Positions 57,142 to 60,912 of a stretch of DNA of 60,912 nucleotides are shown here, piece by piece. A program made the position numbers and the translations under genes. The stretch lies in assembly GCF_020524345.1 (NCBI RefSeq), contig NZ_JAIVLH010000027.1, positions 1 to 60,912 on the forward strand, in the 5' to 3' direction. The notes beneath the pieces were generated by a model. The model was not told the DNA's origin and searched no databases. It saw nothing but the letters and a program-made list of their open reading frames with translations. The DNA comes from Metabacillus niabensis (GTDB lineage: Bacteria; Bacillota; Bacilli; Bacillales; Bacillaceae). Position 1 is the first letter of the stretch. The number at the start of each line of letters is the position of its first letter.

Positions 57142-57973
57142 CTTTTTTCCCCCTCCATTGCCAACGGTTTGAGGAAACAGCTTTTGTTTGCGTATAAAGT
57201 TCTTTTTGGAGAATATCCCTCAGCTCATCTTGAGATAAGTTACGATGTAATTCACCATTTCTGGCAACAGACACATTGCCTGTTTCTTCCGAGACAATAA
57301 TTGTTAAACTATCTGTGACTTCACTAATTCCTAATGCTGCTCTATGTCTTGTTCCGAGCTCTTTTGAAATAAAAGGGCTCTCTGATAAAGGCAGATAGCA
57401 TGCAGCAGCAGCTACTTGGTTTTTCTGTATGATAACCGCACCATCATGTAATGGTGTATTAGGAATAAACAGGTTAATTAAGAGCTCAGAGGATATTCTT
57501 GAATTTAATGAAATTCCCGTTTCGATATAGTCGCTCATACCTGTTTCTTTTTCAATTGACATAAGTGCACCAATACGCCTTTTAGCCATATAATCTGTTG
57601 CTTTTACAATTGCTTCTACTGTGACTTCAGGATCTTCTTCTCCCGGCAAGCCACCCCTTGAAAACAATCGACCTCTTCCCAGCTGCTCCAAAGCTCTGCG
57701 TAGCTCTGGTTGGAAAATGATAATAATTGCTAAGAATCCCCATGTTAAAGCTTGGTCCATTAACCATTGTAATGTACTTAAACCAAGATATTGACTTAAC
57801 ATACGGACGACAATAATAACCGTTATTCCTTTTAACAACTGAACAGCTTTTGTTCCCCTTACAACCATAATTAATTTATATATAACGTACCATACAAGGA
57901 GAATATCAATAGCTATACCGAGGTAATGCAATATTGGTATGTCATTCAATATTGGTAAAACCTCATACCCCAT
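57134..57973 (-). CDS. cdaA: Diadenylate cyclase CdaA
   Basis: 279 residues: three N-terminal membrane helices (to about residue 90), then a DAC domain with the catalytic DGAVIIQ and the RHRAALGIS motif. It makes c-di-AMP, linked to K+ and osmotic homeostasis and cell wall. First gene of cdaA-cdaR-glmM. Confidence 0.97.
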   Translation of the reverse strand: MGYEVLPILNDIPILHYLGIAIDILLVWYVIYKLIMVVRGTKAVQLLKGITVIIVVRMLSQYLGLSTLQWLMDQALTWGFLAIIIIFQPELRRALEQLGRGRLFSRGGLPGEEDPEVTVEAIVKATDYMAKRRIGALMSIEKETGMSDYIETGISLNSRISSELLINLFIPNTPLHDGAVIIQKNQVAAAACYLPLSESPFISKELGTRHRAALGISEVTDSLTIIVSEETGNVSVARNGELHRNLSQDELRDILQKELYTQTKAVSSNRWQWRGKKDG

Positions 57974-58055
57974 TCACTTGTCCTCCATGAGTTAGCTTTA
58001 TTCTTTATTACTTTTTGACAACTATCCCATTATATCATTTTATATAGATGTATGT

Positions 58056-58084
58056 AAAAAGGCCACCATAACGATGACCTTTCC
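58056..58084 (-). terminator. Terminator after rsiW
   Basis: Stem AAAGGTCA / TGGCCTTT (one wobble) with TTTTT on the minus strand; it separates sigW-rsiW from cdaA. Confidence 0.75.
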
Positions 58085-58085
58085 G

Positions 58086-58688
58086 TTAACTTACTACGTC
58101 CTTGGATATCCTTTTAACGTGATACCATAACCATTCAAATAATTCATCAACTTCTTCAATATCTCCGGTTACATTTCCTGCAGACGCCATATATTGCTCT
58201 CCATTAATAACAGTTACATTTCCTTCAATTGTACCTTCTATTTCCAAAGTTCCATTTTTGACTATAACATCACCTTTAACAACTTCATCTTTTGGGACGA
58301 TGACTTTACTATTTTCAACAACAAGATTTTTCTGTGTTGAAACGCTGAAGTGTTGATCCTCATTCCATGCAGAGAATAAGCTACCTACCATCAGAAGGAG
58401 AAATAGGGATGCAGCAGTTAAAAGCGGATGCCCTTTAAACCAGCGATTCCATGACACAGTTCGTTTTTCTTTAGGAAGGCTGTTCATAACTCCTTCAGTA
58501 AAGTTTAATGGAGCCTCTATATGTGACGTACTCTGAACAAACGCTACTGCTTTCTCAAGTTCATGAAAATGCTGGTAACAAGCTTCACAACTGTGAAGAT
58601 GTTCTTTTACAACTTTCTCTTCAGCAGATGTTAGTTCATGATCTAAATATTTATGCAAAAGTTGTACATATTCTGAAGAACAGCTCAT
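58086..58688 (-). CDS. rsiW: RsiW, anti-SigW factor
   Basis: 200 residues. The N-terminal zinc-containing anti-sigma domain has H-x3-C-x2-C (HLHSCEAC), a single membrane span near residue 90-110 (LLTAASLFLLLMVGSLF) and an outer domain. It holds SigW until regulated proteolysis (PrsW, RasP, ClpXP) releases it under envelope stress. 14 bp after sigW. Confidence 0.93.
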   Translation of the reverse strand: MSCSSEYVQLLHKYLDHELTSAEEKVVKEHLHSCEACYQHFHELEKAVAFVQSTSHIEAPLNFTEGVMNSLPKEKRTVSWNRWFKGHPLLTAASLFLLLMVGSLFSAWNEDQHFSVSTQKNLVVENSKVIVPKDEVVKGDVIVKNGTLEIEGTIEGNVTVINGEQYMASAGNVTGDIEEVDELFEWLWYHVKRISKDVVS

Positions 58689-58702
58689 CTTTTTTCACCT
58701 CT

Positions 58703-59266
58703 TTATAAATGCCTTAATTGCTTTCTCAATGCTTCCCTGCCCCGATGTATACGAGTTTTAACAGTTCCAACAGGTATTGTTAAAATCTCACTAATTTCAT
58801 TAAGTGATAATTCATCAATATACTTTAAGACAATAACAGTTCGATACTTATCAGGTAATTTTAAAATCTCACCTTGGATCGTTTGCTGTAACTCTAACGT
58901 TTCAAGTTCATCCTCTGGTAACGAAACATCCGCTGCTACTTGGGAATACATATTTAAACCATCCGTCCCGGAAACCTCTGCATCTAAGTAGTAATCCGGT
59001 TTCTTTTTTCTAATTCTGTCGATAGAAAGATTCGTTGCAATACGGTATAACCAGGTTGAAAACTTTTTATTCATATCATACGTATGAATATTAACATATG
59101 CTCTTATAAAAGCTTCTTGTGCAATGTCTTCTGCTTCATGAGCATTCCCAAGCATTCGATAGCATAGTTGATAAATTTTGTCCTTATAAATATCAACAAT
59201 TTCAGCAAATGCATTTTGATCGCCCTTTTTTACTTGTTTAATTCTTTTTTTTATCAGTGTCTCCAT
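58703..59266 (-). CDS. sigW: ECF sigma factor SigW
   Basis: About 187 residues. Region 2 (YQLCYRMLGNAHEAEDIAQE, FSTWLYRIATNLSIDRIRKK) and region 4 (LNEISEILTIPVGTVKTRIH) are nearly identical to B. subtilis SigW. It drives envelope-stress and antimicrobial resistance genes. Start at 59266 (METLIKKRIKQV) by family length; an ATG at 59275 is an alternative. Confidence 0.95.
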   Translation of the reverse strand: METLIKKRIKQVKKGDQNAFAEIVDIYKDKIYQLCYRMLGNAHEAEDIAQEAFIRAYVNIHTYDMNKKFSTWLYRIATNLSIDRIRKKKPDYYLDAEVSGTDGLNMYSQVAADVSLPEDELETLELQQTIQGEILKLPDKYRTVIVLKYIDELSLNEISEILTIPVGTVKTRIHRGREALRKQLRHL

Positions 59267-59302
59267 ATTTATCATACCCCCGCACTCTGCGGCTATCTTT
59301 TA

Positions 59303-59329
59303 TACGTAATAGAATGCTGCTAAGTTTCA
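59303..59329 (-). promoter_or_regulatory. SigW autoregulatory promoter
   Basis: Minus-strand -35 TGAAAC (59324-59329), 17 bp, -10 CGTA (59303-59306), a close match to the SigW consensus, 37-63 bp upstream of sigW. Confidence 0.85.
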
Positions 59330-59428
59330 TTTTTTTCACATAAATTATTTTAACAAATTTTGGTTGATGTATGGAGAAAACTTTTATTTCTTTTCACTAG
59401 AATTCAGTTATCTTAAATAACAGTGCAT

Positions 59429-59459
59429 CAAAAAAGCGATAAACATTGTTTATCGCTTA
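59429..59459 (-). terminator. Terminator of the 23S-5S-tRNA transcription unit
   Basis: Perfect 11-bp stem AAGCGATAAAC / GTTTATCGCTT followed by TTTTTT on the minus strand, 26 bp past tRNA-Ala. Confidence 0.92.
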
Positions 59460-59484
59460 TATGTAAATTCATTATATACAATTT

Positions 59485-59560
59485 TGGTGGAGCCTAGCGG
59501 GATCGAACCGCTGACCTCCTGCGTGCAAAGCAGGCGCTCTCCCAGCTGAGCTAAGGCCCC
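59485..59560 (-). tRNA. tRNA-Ala(TGC)
   Basis: Anticodon loop TTTGCAC, acceptor GGGGCCT, CCA encoded; last gene of the distal tRNA array. Confidence 0.95.
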
Positions 59561-59570
59561 ATGGTGCCGT

Positions 59571-59645
59571 TGGAGCGGAAGACGGGATTCGAACCCGCGA
59601 CCCCCACCTTGGCAAGGTGGTGTTCTACCACTGAACTACTTCCGC
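59571..59645 (-). tRNA. tRNA-Gly(GCC)
   Basis: Anticodon loop TTGCCAA, acceptor GCGGAAG, encoded CCA. Complements tRNA-Gly(TCC) at 215. Confidence 0.95.
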
Positions 59646-59649
59646 AATA

Positions 59650-59722
59650 TGAGCCATGAAGGACTCGAACCTTCGACCCTCTGATTAAAAGTCAGATGCT
59701 CTACCAACTGAGCTAATGGCTC
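59650..59722 (-). tRNA. tRNA-Lys(TTT), no encoded CCA
   Basis: Same body as the Lys gene at 750-825, but the discriminator A is followed by TAT, so CCA is not encoded. Confidence 0.94.
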
Positions 59723-59725
59723 TAA

Positions 59726-59800
59726 TGGCTGGGCTAGCTGGATTCGAACCAACGCATGTCGCAGTCAAAGTGCGATGCCTTACCGCTTGGCTATAGCCCA
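59726..59800 (-). tRNA. tRNA-Gln(TTG)
   Basis: Anticodon loop CTTTGAC; same sequence as 886-960, CCA encoded. Confidence 0.95.
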
Positions 59801-59881
59801 TTAATTATGATATTAATACTTTTCCCTTTGATAGTGAAAGTATTCACAATTCATTAGATGAATTTTATATTTTACTTTAAA

Positions 59882-59965
59882 TGGTGGAGGGGGGCAGATT
59901 CGAACTGCCGAACCCTAAGGAGCGGATTTACAGTCCGCCGCGTTTAGCCACTTCGCTACCCCTCC
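59882..59965 (-). tRNA. tRNA-Tyr(GTA)
   Basis: Class II tRNA with long variable arm, anticodon loop CTGTAAA, acceptor GGAGGGG/CCCCTCC, CCA encoded. Confidence 0.95.
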
Positions 59966-59982
59966 AAATTATGAAGAAAGAG

Positions 59983-60055
<73 letters not shown>

Positions 60056-60092
60056 ATATATAGAGTATATATTATTGAGTATTAAAATTTCA

Positions 60093-60168
60093 TGGTGGAG
60101 GATGACGGGATCGAACCGCCGACCCCCTGCTTGTAAGGCAGGTGCTCTCCCAGCTGAGCTAATCCTCC
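60093..60168 (-). tRNA. tRNA-Val(TAC)
   Basis: Anticodon loop CTTACAA, acceptor GGAGGAT, CCA encoded. Confidence 0.95.
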
Positions 60169-60176
60169 AATTTAAA

Positions 60177-60251
60177 TGGTGACCCATACGGGATTCGAAC
60201 CCGTGTTACCGCCGTGAAAGGGCGGTGTCTTAACCGCTTGACCAATGGGCC
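60177..60251 (-). tRNA. tRNA-Glu(TTC)
   Basis: Anticodon loop CTTTCAC; acceptor GGCCCAT; CCA encoded, unlike the copy at 1199. Confidence 0.95.
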
Positions 60252-60267
60252 GTAAATTGTTTCCTTA

Positions 60268-60340
60268 AGCTTCCAACCGGGCTCGAACCGGTGACCTCTT
60301 CCTTACCATGGAAGTGCTCTACCAACTGAGCTATGGAAGC
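60268..60340 (-). tRNA. tRNA-Thr(GGT), no encoded CCA
   Basis: Acceptor GCTTCCA/TGGAAGC, anticodon stem CTTCC/GGAAG with loop ATGGTAA (GGT). No CCA in the DNA. Confidence 0.92.
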
Positions 60341-60342
60341 AA

Positions 60343-60417
60343 TGGCTCCGCAGGCAGGACTCGAACCTGCGACCGATCGGTTAACAGCCGATAGCTCTAC
60401 CACTGAGCTACTGCGGA
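60343..60417 (-). tRNA. tRNA-Asn(GTT)
   Basis: Anticodon loop CTGTTAA; first tRNA after 5S; CCA encoded; about one base different from 1375-1449. Confidence 0.95.
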
Positions 60418-60426
60418 ATAATCACA

Positions 60427-60543
<117 letters not shown>

Positions 60544-60670
60544 ATTTGTGACAAAAATTATTATACTAAATTAGAAGAATATTTCAAGTGTTTTTTGAAA
60601 CTTTTATATTCCCTCAAAACTAGATAACGATACACAATTCACTTCACTTATTGAGTTTATGCTCTTACTC

Positions 60671-60790
60671 TGTCCAGCTACAGAAGCCAAATCCTACGGT
60701 CATTTCACTCTCTCGTACGAAGTCAAAGAACGACTTCTGCTCGATCGCTCCAATGCCCTATGGATAAAAGCTAAGCTTCTTCCGCTTTTC
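60671..60790 (-). repeat. Diverged dispersed repeat in the 23S-5S spacer
   Basis: On the minus strand it begins GAAAAGCGGAAGAAGC and ends TAGCTGGACA, the same ends as the intergenic repeats at 10472 and 25335. It makes the spacer about 250 bp. No tRNA is present in the spacer. Confidence 0.5.
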
Positions 60791-60793
60791 TAA

Positions 60794-60912
<119 letters not shown>

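Overview
The window is a chromosomal segment from a low-GC, endospore-forming Firmicute of the Bacillus type. The evidence is the complete SigB partner-switching operon in Bacillus order (rsbR-S-T-U-V-W-sigB-rsbX), the ndoAI-ndoA toxin-antitoxin pair beside alr, the spore cortex gene cmpA, sigW-rsiW, cdaA-cdaR-glmM-glmS with a glmS ribozyme, and Bacillus-type rRNA/tRNA arrays. I cannot name the species. Nearly all genes are on the minus strand.

Layout. 1-1501: 5' end of a 16S gene preceded by an 11-gene tRNA array with a consensus SigA promoter. 1582-9488: sprT-like protease, the tiny divergent cmpA, tex, then the SigB operon read from rsbR down to rsbX. 9741-19201: ndoAI-ndoA, alr, a lipoprotein, acpS, a rhomboid protease, two PH-domain membrane proteins, uvsE and the DEAD-box helicase cshA. 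19541-34454: a candidate small RNA, an esterase, murF, ddl, methyltransferases, transporters, acyl/acetyl-transfer and hydrolase genes, ribD-ribA, a thioredoxin-like gene and glpK. 34753-52217: a 17.5 kb Tn7-type transposon. 52242-59266: glmS, its ribozyme, glmM, cdaR, cdaA, rsiW, sigW. 59485-60912: a ten-gene tRNA array, 5S and the 3' end of 23S, all minus strand.

The accessory part is the Tn7-like element. Its right end lies 24 bp past the glmS stop codon, as expected for attTn7 insertion, and it carries recognisable tnsA, tnsB, tnsC, tnsD and tnsE. Three cargo units sit inside the same-strand transposition operon instead of in a separate block. (1) A degraded gene follows tnsC. (2) Between tnsC and tnsD lies a 589-residue protein whose first ~230 residues look like a proteasome/HslV-type Ntn hydrolase, with Thr right after the initiator Met. 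(3) Directly after tnsE come a 1568-residue protein with an Mrr-like nuclease motif and a STAND-type P-loop (Avs-like architecture) and a zinc-ribbon protein with a second PD-(D/E)xK nuclease motif. I read cargo 2 and 3 as candidate anti-phage or inter-element defence genes; this is inference from architecture and location.

The element also shows decay and recombination. tnsD is split by a one-base frameshift, the gene after tnsC has two frameshifts and a stop, a 41-bp diverged copy of the tnsD start lies ahead of the proteasome-like gene, and no 5-bp target duplication is visible. The tnsA ribosome binding site lies inside a perfect hairpin.
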